DNA from: Daphnia pulex
Taxonomy: Eukaryota > Arthropoda > Branchiopoda > Diplostraca > Daphniidae
Length of the DNA stretch: 64,000 nucleotides
Assembly: GCF_021134715.1 (NCBI RefSeq)
Contig: NC_060020.1
Coordinates: 4,898,001-4,962,000, forward strand
Reading direction: 5' to 3'
In this document: piece by piece, positions 23,649-35,100 of the stretch
Numbering within the stretch: the stretch's first letter is position 1
How the letters are laid out: each line of letters opens with the position of its first letter
Program-made: the position numbers and the translations under genes
Notes under the pieces: generated by a model
The model's input: the letters and a program-made list of their open reading frames with translations, nothing else
Database searches by the model: none
Told to the model about the DNA's origin: nothing

Positions 23649-23810
23649 TATGGGGCTCTTCGGGATCTGTTTTATTTAGCCGATTTATCTGGCAACGCAG
23701 CATGGCTCTAGACTTATTTCGAACAATAATGTAATGTCAAAAAATTTTGCTTCTGCATCCCAACAACAAGGCTCTACTAATTTGACAAAAGTGTTTCTTC
23801 TGTGTTGAAA
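23649..23810 (+). repeat. Left inner terminal inverted repeat
   Basis: Reverse-complement match to 25272-25437. It contains GGGCTCTTCGGGATCTG and CTGGCAACGCAGCATGGC in both copies. It forms the 5' flank of the SWIM-like gene, as its partner does for the THAP gene, so the two genes may share promoter sequence. Confidence 0.85.
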
Positions 23811-23835
23811 AATGTGTTTAATGTTTTGAAATATT

Positions 23836-24411
23836 ATGTCTTTATCGAATTATGTTAGTGGGCTTTCAGTAGAAGCCAAAGAAAAATACCTTGATAAATT
23901 GGATATTCTTCAGTGTGATTGCCCTTACAGTTTATCTAAAGATTTGTGGAAACAAGGACTTCAGTGTTGCACAATTATTCCCAAAATAGATCATGGGGAT
24001 ATATTCGCCTACTTAGTTTTCTCCAGAAGTATTATAGATGTGGAGAAAACAAAGAGAGCCTTCAAAGGTCTCAAAGCTGAGTCAAAACAAGCAGTGAACG
24101 ATGGCTGGCTGAAACAATTTATGGCAATGTGTTTGTCATCTGGAGTGGTTTTAGTTAAAGCTAAGGTAACCCCTCAAAGTTGTTTATTATTGACATGAAT
24201 TATATTTTCTGTTCTAATTCACAATTAGGTAACTCCATCTCAAGCTATCAGCAAAACTCCTCACTCACCATGGGCTGCATTAGGTGTTGATGGCTGTGTA
24301 ATATACGCTCATTGTATGGTAATGCTTAATGAAATTTGGGAAAATAAACCAAGAAATTTAAGAATGAGGCCAATGACACTTTATTTCAATCAATCTACAT
24401 ACAAAACTTAA
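23836..24411 (+). CDS. SWIM/YqaJ-type protein, N-terminal part only
   Basis: Exons 23836-24165 and 24229-24411 join in phase 0 (GCTAAG|gtaacc, aattag|GTA) and give 170 aa. The segment KAKVTPSQAISKTPHSPWAA and the following DGCVIYAHCM resemble the region before the SWIM zinc finger in a family of invertebrate proteins that carry SWIM plus a YqaJ-like exonuclease domain. From memory, that family continues with a Cys-Met-Ala-Gly-Leu-Gly motif. Here the reading stops matching at CATTGTATG|gtaatg, a plausible exon end. It then runs 32 more codons to TAA, overlapping the THAP gene stop. So the zinc finger and nuclease part are missing, and the gene is probably a deletion remnant. The family assignment is moderately confident. 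Confidence 0.5.
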
Positions 24412-25248
24412 ACTGAAGCAATTCAACTTGCTTTGTTAACTGAGACACTTGCTCGATCAATCGTAGACGCTGTAATTCTCCTTCGAGATTATCGTCCAGG
24501 TTAGTTGTTGAATTGCTAACTTGTGATGTTGTTAAGCACTCCACAGCAGGAATTGGTATAGGCCTACAGTTAATCTCGTTTCCTTGTAGTAATGCTATTA
24601 AAATTGGAAAAAAGCATTAGGCAAGCAATAAGAAATAAACAAAAATGTAATTACTTTACCACTCTGTGAAGTACTTTCATGGCATAATGAATCTAGATGT
24701 AATGTAGTCTCCGATGGGTTCTCATTGCTGGGAAGTTCACATTCTATGGTTGTGTGTAAACTCTCTTCGCAATTACTTGGAATGCTGTGTTGATCAAGCT
24801 CATCTAATACTTGAAAATGAAATGCTTAACATTGACAAACAGACTTGTAAATTTGTAGTTTGAATATTACCAATCGGCAAAGAATGATCCTGAATTTCAG
24901 AAAGTAGAGGTGAGTCTATTAATTCTAGTGGCTCATCCCCTAACAACAATGATGGCACAAAATCTGGATGCCTCGGGTAGATATCTTTTGCAGGTTTCCC
25001 TAATATAGCACAACAGAGTATGTATTAGCAATAAATAGCAATAACTAGCTTGATAGAATTATACCTCCATAGAAATGCTTTGAGCATATCCAGATTTTAT
25101 TGATTTTGGTATGACGATTAGCTTTTCTACGTTTAATCTTAATCTTGTCAAGCCAAAGCTGACGACGAACACTGTTTTCTGGCAAAGAATACAATTTGAC
25201 ACCATCACTGATCTTACGTCCACACTTAGCAACATTACAAATTCTCAT
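24395..25248 (-). CDS. THAP-domain DNA-binding protein
   Basis: Four exons (25065-25248, 24871-24999, 24660-24803, 24395-24594) join in frame for 218 aa. Residues 1 to about 80 form a THAP zinc finger of the C2CH type: MRICNVAKCG, LYSLPENSVRRQLWLDKI, IWICSKHFYGGKPAKD and HPDFVPSLLLG supply Cys4, Cys9, Cys54 and His57 plus the terminal proline-containing motif. An acidic Ser/Glu-rich middle follows. The C-terminus (ELQRLRLIEQVSQLTKQVELLQF) is a short coiled coil, as in many THAP proteins. The start is ATG at 25246-25248; an upstream frame extension uses only a TTG. THAP domains bind DNA and are used by P-element-type and other transposases. No catalytic domain is present, so this would be the DNA-binding partner or a regulator. 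The intact frame suggests recent activity or selection. Confidence 0.85.
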
Positions 25249-25271
25249 TTCAGTTAACAATCGAAAGAAAA

Positions 25272-25465
25272 TTTCAACACACAAGAAACACTTTAGTCAA
25301 AACAGTAGAGCCTTGCTGTTTGGATTCAGAAGCAAAAATTTTTGACATTACATTATTGTTCTAAATAAGTCTAGAGCCATGCTGCGTTGCCAGATAAATC
25401 GGCTAAATAAAACAGATCCCGAAGAGCCCTATACCCACTTTTTGGGCACAATTTGACTATACTAC
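25272..25465 (-). repeat. Right terminal inverted repeat
   Basis: It includes the outermost 17 bp (25449-25465), the short dyad CCCAAAAAGTGGG just inside it on the minus strand, and the about 165 bp shared with 23649-23810. It leads directly into the THAP gene. Confidence 0.85.
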
Positions 25466-26164
25466 TGGGCAGTGTTGCCAATTTATGAAACTGAGTGGCT
25501 TAAAAAAATCGTCGTTGTGTGTCCAAGATTTGTCCAAGCACTCCCAAGCAGGACCAAAGGTGGTAGACGGTAGACCTTTTGGCAATTCAGTCAATGCCAA
25601 ATGCTGAGCATAGCTTACTTTTACTTAATTTAGTATGTAATTAATTATGTATGCATTTTTTTAAAATAATCGATTATGACGATAGGTTACCGATATTGCC
25701 ATCTAGTAGTCAGAATATAACTATGGTCCCCAGCTCGATTAAGGCAAAAGCGCTCGCGCAAATTGAAAAACAATAATTACACTAGCGAAAAAATCATTCT
25801 TAAGAACTAATAAAATATCAGCTATTGTCATAACTCCGCAAATATTGTAAATTTATCGTCGAAGATTTGTAATGTTGATAAGCCAAAAAAATTTTTTTAG
25901 GCAGTCAACAAAATTAATAATTTGAGACATGTGAGCTGCTTCGCGAATACGCTTTGTTTGGCGGCGATTCATGTAGAGAAATTCACTTTTATTAATGTAA
26001 AAAAAAATAATAATAAAATAAGCGGAACATAAATGAAGCAAAGGAATGGTTCTTTAATCGTAGCAAATCTTAGAAACAAGTATGAAAATACTGTGCTCCA
26101 AGCAAATTTACTACCATCAGTCACTAATAATACGAGATGCAACTTTGCTCAGCGATGTGTCTGA
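25466..26164. other. Spacer between the element and the DOCK gene end
   Basis: No gene seen. At about 25690 the minus strand reads CTACTAGATGGCAA, a CTCF-like word. A-rich tracts near 26000 may belong to the DOCK 3' untranslated region. Confidence 0.4.
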
Positions 26165-29100
26165 TCATCTGCGATTACGCCGATTTCGAGTAGTATGTCC
26201 GTTAGGAGAAGAAGGATCTATGTTAATGAGCGGAGCGAGACGCTCTGTAAATCGCCGATAATTCCTTTCCAATTCTTTTTGATAATCCAGTTGGTCCGGG
26301 CCAATTAGATTCTTGTTTCGTCTTAAAGCGTCGTTACATCTAGTTAATAGTAAAAAAAAATTGTAGTAACACAATTTAGTAACGCAAAAAAGAAAAGAAA
26401 AACCTTTTGGAAAAATCTTTGAAACAAAGGCGCAATTTGAGTTGGAATTTGTCTGATGTCTTTTCGGGATCCGCCAAATCAGAGAGGAAAACACTGGCTA
26501 CTTCCAAAGGTCCTTGATTAACTGTGGTTCCTACAAAATACAAAGATTTTAAGCATAGAGCACATAAACCACGAATGTAACACACTTACCGATACAACCC
26601 TGCAAAACCATTTGTAAGATTTTAGGGTCGGGTGGTTCCTGAATGGTCGCCAATGCGAGTTCAGTTGTTTTCTTCTGTATATCTTCAATAGCAACTTCAA
26701 TGGGCGTCAGTACCACCTGCAATTTCATACTACATTACAAATTGCACAAATAGGTAGTAAAAATATAAGTTAGACTATACCTGACGACGTTCAGCAACTT
26801 GTATGCGCGTTTTAACGTAAGGAAAATGATTCGCAGTAGTAAGCACAGTTTTGCGCTTGTACTGCTCATGCAGTTCACCGTGAGCTCGCCCATCAGGTGT
26901 AAATGGAGTAGCATACATGAACCGCTCTGTGTAAATTTGAAAACATTAACTTCTGTCCAACAAATGGATCAACAATATAAATTGTTTACTAATATTGAAG
27001 TTCCGTTCAAAAACCGTCAAGCGGTGTCGTAGTTCAGATACATCGAAGTAAGGCTCAACGTAAGTAATCTGAATGTAAGCTCGTTCAGTATTCAGTTTCG
27101 TCACATCTACTAGATTCGAATCTTTAATCATAACCACAGCGGCCGCACCGAATCGCTCACAGTAAAAATTCTGGTAACACAAAGTAATTTAGTATAATCT
27201 AGTGGCACCGAAGTTTCGATGAAATACCTCAAGACGATGCGAAATCTCAGGGAGTTTGGTTAATGTTGGTTCCTTATAGATGAACTCTTCTCCATCTAAA
27301 TCTCCGAACTTTGGTCCGTAAAAACCAACTCGAAAGTAGGTGCCAAACATTCGTTTTCCATGTTGTTGCTCAATTCGGGTAAACGCGTCACTAAGTTTTC
27401 TAGAATAACGTTACAGATATTACACCATATGGAAATGAACATAAACAATAATCGAGTTAATCATACCCATGAATATTTGCTAGCTTCTTGAAATCACGGT
27501 GAGCTTCTGCGATAGGCGTTAGGATTTTATACACTTCATTCATTGCTTCAAACATACCACCCTGAAATAACATGGATTTAAGTTTTAGCCAAATAAAATA
27601 ACGCAGTAAAAATCTTACAAGTTGGAATGAACTGGCCGACTGTTCTAGAAGACCGATGAGCCCATTTTCGGTGAAGTATTTTCCCGTGCAGAATCCTTCT
27701 TCGTCGGGACAGAGAACGTCATCCGATACGGCACTTTCCTCGACAGCGTTAGCCGAAAGACGCTCAAACGGCATAGCTCCAACAGGCAAATACTTTTGAT
27801 CTTCAAGCATACAAAGATACTCGGACACCAGAGCCGCGCTATGGACGAGACACATGGCCGCTTCGGCGTGATTTCCTCGCTGTGACAAAAGTTAAATATA
27901 GCAGTAATAAACAGCGAACATTCTCGTCCCCAAAATTGTTACCTCTGAATGCTTCTGAGCCATGTTGGCTAACCAGGTTAGTCTAAGATCCGGAGAGTTT
28001 TGATAGCCTTTTGCAATACGATACATGAGGTCGAGAAGCATTTCTGGATCTTCTTGAAACTCTTTCATTTTCACCGTATCTGACAAAATCATGTGCAAAT
28101 TGAAGACCAAATCTTGAACCTTCAATACAAAAGTGCGATAAAAATCCGTCAATTTTTGAAATGTGTTGAGTAAGATACCTGTTCGGGGAAAGTAGTATCC
28201 TGCAATTCAGTGTCTTCCTCAGCGTATACCAAAATGGTTTTCAAAGAACGTCTAAGAGCTTCTTCGTTGAATTGCGCACTAGTTCCAACTAATGAACTCA
28301 GCGACATTGTAACCTGCATTTTTACTCGGGCAAAGTTCTGCATAGAAAATAATAAAGTCATACAAACAATAACGAAAAGAAAAAGGTTATCATGTAAAAT
28401 GACTCACGTTTCCTATCTCAAAGTTCTGTCGCATCAGGAGATACAACGACGCAGACGCTTGAGAACGAATGCTGCTGATGCTGTTGCTGCAATGTCGCAA
28501 AAGGCGCAAACACAAGTCAGCACACAATTCAGTTTCTTCGTCAAACAGCAGACCTGGGAACTAGTAGTTTATAAAAATAATGTAAAAATAAAACAGTTGC
28601 AACAGATGGCAAGTATGCAAAAGTGTTCGGATAAAAGGTACAGGGATGACTAAAACTCGAGTCAATTTTACCGCCCAATTTTGAATACTACAAAATGTTT
28701 AATATGCCTACCGCTAGATGGCTTTAAGTTAAAAGTTAAATTCGACACAAAATTGCAACAAAATCAGATAATTTACAAAACAAAAATATATAAGGTTTTT
28801 GTCGTAAAATCTGATAAATGAGCTGTAGATTACTTGAGTCCTTGCAGCAGTTTCATGAAGTAATAGCAGCTTCAAAAAAAGAACAATGGCAAAACACATC
28901 AATAATGTCATGTTAAGATTGTCAGTCACGTTTTCCCACAATGTCCCCAGTATAAATAGCGTATTCGGTGACCACAGATAATGTCTTGTCAGCCTTCTCA
29001 ACTCGAACTCATACGGATCACTTGTTGATCAACACATTCGGGAGGAAAGTCCCCGGACCCAGGCCAGAAAGTGGCACTCATGAGACTAGCAACCTGCCTC

Positions 29101-32100
29101 TAGCAGATTATATAGGCCAAGAAGAACCCTGTGTTCTAGCTTGTCTGCGGGCCAGGCGATCGTCAGAGCGTAGAAATAGAAGGAGTTGATCATTCAACTA
29201 ACACAACGGGGCTCATTCGACAAGAACATTTTTTCTTTAAATTTCCTTGAAAATTTCATTGTAAGATGGACCTATCTTCATTCTTCACATATTTATGGTT
29301 TTAAGAATAAAATATATACCTTGTACACGAGCGCTCGCTGAGTCGCAAATGCATTTTGTAGTAGCGCAGTACTCTGGCAGCATCCGAGGACATGGAGTAA
29401 AACACGGAGTGCTACTGGTAGCAGCATTTGCAAGTTATCGTGTTGGGAAACAACCTGTGTAAGGAATTGCCAGATGTAATGAATCGAGAATAATACTTTG
29501 AAATCAAGTAATACCTGCACTATTAGCTCCAGCATATCCAGAATTGTAAGGCTAGTTTGCGTTGAAAGATTGCCCTCAATGTAGGCGTCCAACTCAACGT
29601 CTACCCGAGGTTTTTCTCCTGCTTCATTGGTCGACCGATAAACTGCTGTGTCTTTGCGCCACCGTAGAGTTTGTCGGTCAGGTGGTACACCCAAGGAAGA
29701 ATTAGGCGACGGATTTCGTTCTTTAAACAATAGAGGATTAAAGAAAAAGGTTATTTACAGAGCTTAGAAAGATGAAAAATAAGCAAAAGAATTAGTATTT
29801 CATAGCAATAGCAATACAGTTTTAGCAGCTATAATCATGCATATCAAACAATCAAGGCAAAGCATGCCAGCTATCTTCGTTATTTTCACGGTTAGTTTTC
29901 AGCCTTCGTCGCAAAACTTTCAAAACGTGTGCAGTGTGCAAAAAGCAGACGACTGCCCCACCTGGAGTGGGTTGTGTATGGGCAATTGACGCAATTCCTG
30001 TGTAGAATTGCGAATTTCCCACTACGCTGCCGCTACCATTTACCGCTGCTCCTCCAACTTTCGTTCAAAGTAAAACGTTCGTAAAAATAAAATTAAAAAA
30101 AAACACACACATTTTTAACAAAACCAAAAAAATATACAGCCAACTAATCCCGTGTCTTAACTCATACAAAGTAAAAACTTTGCTTTTAGATCGAACTTAA
30201 AACTTTTTACTTAGACCTCAATAAGAGAGTAGGTTCTAGAAAATGTAAGTAATTATTTATTTTTGTGATTAATTACCGCGACGGCGTAGGATGAGATCAG
30301 AGCGTGCAGATCCTTGACCAAGAATCAGGTCCTCCAAGCGTGACTTAACATTCTCTGTAGTTCGCCCACCTCGCTGTTGAATGCAACGACGTATTCCGCG
30401 CTTGCCACGGTACTCAAATCCAGATACGCATATAAACAAGAGCTCTAGAAGGCGGTGGAGCTTTGCAGGATTTAATTCAGACCACCAGTTTTTCAACGGT
30501 GCTTCCTCGACGTGACGCATAACCCACAATGAGCAGATTAATAGATGACGGGTTGTTTCTGCGTTTACTTTCCCTTTAATCTACAACAAATAATTTTTTT
30601 AAAGAAATTGCAGGAGAAAATAACTTGTTTACCTGATCTACCGGAATTCCTGCAATAGCTTGTGCAACGGCAGGATTGACTGTTGAAGAATCTTGTTCTT
30701 CATTACTTCCTTCGACCAGAGGCCTCCCTGTTTGTTCCAGAAAAAGAAAAACAGATGTTTTATTTAGACTACTTAATTTGAATAGACGAATTTGTATGGT
30801 GCGAAACCAAATGAAGCTGTGCATTCCTTAAACAACAGCTCATCCCCGAACGACCTTAATGTTAATGTAGCGCTTTGATTCATCTCTGCCTCATGACAGC
30901 TCTTGCTTTGTGACAGGTTATGAGAATTCGTCGCATAAATCTACAGGATTCAAACAAGAATGTGATTATACCTTTGGTCTCTGAATTCCAGTCAAACAGA
31001 TGGGGTAGCGCTTCAAGAAGTACACCAATCAAAGGTAGATACAAAGTGGCAACTCGTGCTTTACAGCTGGCATCCGAATATCTTGGATCCCAGTCGTGAC
31101 TGGTCAGTAAATTCCTTACTAAATTTGCCGCACGTGCATGAAGCGCAGGACTCCTACAATACGAGTGACAATAAATGAAATTAAGCAATTAAGAGATCGG
31201 GACATGTTTGTTAAAATACTTACTGTAAGTCAAAGACGGCTGCCAGTTCAGATAGAACCAAGCCAATTAGAAAATGCTGTTGACGAAATTCGCCAGTTAG
31301 CTCGGCAAAGCGCGCCGAGCTAGAAACGCCGACCAACGTAGAAACAAAAGAAGATTGACTGTTTGATGAGGATACAGACGGTGAAGGCGACGGCGATGAA
31401 GCAGTTGAGCTGCATAAAGGCGTTGAGTAAGGCAGATTAAGAGCCACGAAGTGTTCATGTGAACATATCACGCGCAAAAAGTCCAACTGCGCACAAACAT
31501 CTGTTAGACACGTTTCAATTGTTAATACTAACAATACAAATACCTTTAAACTGGTGATGTGAGGAATTTCATTCTAAATAAAGAATGGTATGGTTATAAT
31601 CTAATACAATATTTAAAAAATACAAATTCATTACCGGGTAAAGTGCCTTGTCTTCTGCTAGCGTGCGAATGTAGCAACGAATCAGAGAAAAAACAAAACC
31701 GCGGTCCATGACGGAAAGAAGGTCATGAAGAAAGAAGGACAGATGGATGTTCAAAGATAAAGCGCTCTGATAAAATCAAATTGAATTAATAAAAAACAGA
31801 AACTGTGTTAAAGATTAAGTCTTTACTTTTGATTCTCCACCATCACGTCGCTGTCTTGATAAAATTTCGACTGTGACAAGCGAAACCAATCGCCCTATGT
31901 CTTCCAAGAAACGTTCCGGAAATCTTTGTTTCCGAGGAGAATCTAGTTTTTGACTTGAACCCAAGTACTCCACCATACTTTTTACCATCAACTCAAAAAA
32001 GAACCTGCATGTTTAGAGTAAAAAATGTAATTTGGGTCACTCAAACGTTACTTCTAAAAATCTTACCATGCATTGGAAAATACAGCATCTCGAGAAGTGT

Positions 32101-35100
32101 TTGTAGACATGGCCCACAATAGAGCAATTTCTTCGTGTAGGAGTTTACGCAGACTGGGCCTGGACGTTGTTGGGGATTCTACTCCCCCTCTCGAGTTACT
32201 ATTCCTTTCAGCTCCTTTTAGACAGCTATTTATTTCTGCATCCAGCCCTAGATTATCCGCGTTCAAATGAACCTCTGGTTGACTTGTTCTTCTGTGTTGT
32301 TTCCGTTGAGGAGGTATGGAGAGCGGACGATGCTGTGCTGGTCCGTAGGCGCGACTTTCTTGAGGAACACATGCTTGGAAATGGACATAAGTAGCTAAAA
32401 GACTATTTCTTCCGTGTAGATCATTTAAATGGTCAAGAATTTCCTGAAATTGTAAAACTCCTATCAAATATTGTACAAATATAAATGTTTCTTGTACTTA
32501 CAGTGAATGTTCCAACGATTGAAACAAGACAATCAAACGCTACACTTGTGCATTTGAGAAGCTGACCATTCAATAACGGAGGAGAGACAATAAGTCCTAT
32601 CAATTTTTCAAGAATCAACGGAAGAAACTTGACCATTTGCTCGGTTTTTGAGTTGGTCAGATCGCCAATACTAGATATTTTAAAATATTATTGTGAGTTG
32701 TTGATAAACATTCACATTAATTTTCCAACCTCTGTTTCAAACTAGACTCCATATTAGCTTCCCCGATATGGGGAACGATGCGATTCTCTTCCAAAGCAGA
32801 ACAAATATTCAAAAAGCGATCCAAATGGCGATCCTGAACAACGACAACGATGTAATGTAGACGGCACAACACAAATAATAAATAAAACTATGATAAATAC
32901 CAGAGTGTGAACCGATGTAATGGCTTCGATTACAATATTGAATATTCCCTTGTGGTTATCTACCCAGCGTGTCCCAGGTAACATCACTTCTGGATTGATA
33001 TAAAGGTAGTTTGGTGGTGGAGGATCTAACATTACCGGAAGAGAGAATTCTCCCGTTTGTAGGCTACCATCTTTCAGCATTGGTAACCACTAAATAAGCA
33101 AGAAAAAGCCAAATATTGTTCAACGGAATCTCGAAGTATTAAAATTTGTTGCATGTGTTTTTGTTTACCGAATATCCAACAACAGTTTCGACAGCCGTCT
33201 GTTCCACTTTTCGCTGACAAGAAACATGATAAAAGGTGAACAATAAATGATGGCAGTCTTTTAAGTTTGCAGGTAGTTTGATTTTAACTTCATCGTAAAA
33301 ATCAGGGCACCTGAAAACCAAAGGAAATAACATATAAGTAAAATTGGAATTGATTGGTTCTAGATTTTTAGTACTTATTGTGATAAGTGACGGCAGTAAA
33401 GTAGTCAGAAGAAAACTCGGCGCATGACGATTTACCAAAAATGACAGGCATCGCATGAGTTTCTTGTTCCCCACACATAAACTGTATCCTTACTGAGATA
33501 TTTCGAGCTGATCCTGTGCCAAACATCAAATACATTATGAGAAACTGATACATCTAGAAGGGAAGATTATTTACCTCTATTTGCAAAATTCAAATTTTTT
33601 GGATAAACATACAGCAAATTTCGGTAAGTATAAAAAGGCGTGTAGACCTCCCTGGGAGGGAATTCAATTAGCTCTTTGGTAGGCCTTATTTTGTCATCTA
33701 TTACGTAAAAGTGGAAAGAGATCATAATTGCAATAAATATGGAATAAAGAGAGCGTATATTACCAGGATATGGGTGTAGTTTAGCTAACTCTGGAGTCAA
33801 AGAGCATTTATTTTCTTCGGGACAAGGGGAAACTTCAAGTTTCAACGTGCCGGGTATACATTTCAATCTTTTAAGTGCATTGTTAGATCTTCTTAATTCG
33901 TGAAGGTATTTGTAAAGATCGTCGTCTCTGAGGCGTTCTCCCTCCTATTAAAAGAAACAATTAAATATTGTCACAGAAAACATTTATATTCAGATAAAAA
34001 TGCTCTCGAACTTGTTTAAAAAAACTGGAAACGGTTAGCGTGACGGGTCGGAAGTTATCTAGACTCGATCCTATTTCATCTCCCATAGAAGACCAGCTGC
34101 TTCGTTTGTCATGGGATCCGCCAGTACCACGCCTTTCCAGAGATCCGCGTCGCGACCAGGACCCCGATCCTGTGTCAACACCAGTTTTTCTCCGGAATTG
34201 ATCAAAACTACTAGTGCTACTTTTGCGATCTATTTGTTTTTTTTTTTGTTTGTTGGATTTTTTTTTTCACGTACAACAGAAAAATTGTAAAAAATGTTCT
34301 TTACTAACTACCTATTTTTCTTAATCTTACCTAAACTATTTGCTCCCAAGGGAAGGCCTGCTTCATTCGGAGCACTCTCTCGTTCGTTTGTTTTATCTTT
34401 TTCACGATCGATGTTACTAGCTCCATGGAGTATGCTGTGCAAATGAATGCCAGTCCAAGCAAAGGGCATTCTATACCTTCCAAGTCTTTCGCAGCAAGCT
34501 ACGGCATTCGCTTTGACCTTTTCCCGATTCTGTTAACCAACATCGCAATTTAATTCTAATAATATTCAAAGAAAACAAAATAATAATATTTGTTTGTATA
34601 CCTTATCATCTTTGATGTATGGTTCAGTGCATTCGTTTATATCACCCTGAAGAACTTTTTCCAGTTTAACCACAAGAAACAGATCCGTCGAAGGATATGT
34701 TGTACTGAATGTACAAGAACGACTCAAAGTACTAACATCCTGATTTTTAATATGTAAAATGAATAGGGTATTTAATTTTAACATCAAATTAATCAATAGT
34801 ACTTACTTGGAAAGGAATATGAGTAGCCAACATGTGCTTGATTGAGTCCGAGTTCAAATCAAAATAGAAGTTTTCCGATATTTTCTTCTTTTCTTTGGCA
34901 TCGTACAAAGCCATCGATGCATAAATTGGTTCGATCTCCAGTTCAAGCCTTGAGTTTAGGTACAATAAAATGCACGCATAATTACATAATCGGTTTTGCA
35001 AACACTTGTGCTTATTCTTACTGAAGTTGAGTGCATTTGACTAAAATTCGATGGCCCAAATGTTCAATCGGCATATCAGGTTGACAGCGTCTTTCGATAA

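Larger units (their letters stand above)
22504..25465. mobile_element. TIR element with THAP and SWIM-like genes
   Basis: The ends are exact inverted repeats: GTAGTATAGTCAAATTG at 22504-22520 and its complement at 25449-25465. Inside, 23649-23810 matches the reverse complement of 25272-25437 at roughly 90% over about 165 bp, so the full right TIR is about 194 bp. The left TIR is split by a 1.1-kb palindrome (22530-23648). Each TIR leads into a gene pointing inward: a SWIM/YqaJ-like gene on + and a THAP gene on -, whose stop codons overlap tail to tail by 17 bp. I could not find a target-site duplication (left flank CGACAACT, right flank TGGGCAGT). No complete transposase is present, so it looks non-autonomous or internally deleted. 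The superfamily is unassigned. Confidence 0.75.

Noticed and set aside
22496-25473. 8-bp target-site duplication flanking the element
   Set aside because: The 8 bases on each side (CGACAACT and TGGGCAGT) do not match, so no duplication can be claimed.
28210-28653. 147-codon plus-strand frame
   Set aside because: Antisense to two well-supported DOCK exons.
28968-29189. 73-codon plus-strand frame in the DOCK intron
   Set aside because: It lies entirely over the RNase MRP RNA, which explains the sequence far better.
28980-29228. RNase P RNA as identity of the intronic RNA
   Set aside because: The P4 strands and flanking words (AAAGTCCCCGGACC, ACGGGGCTCATTC) match RNase MRP RNA, not nuclear RNase P RNA as I know it.
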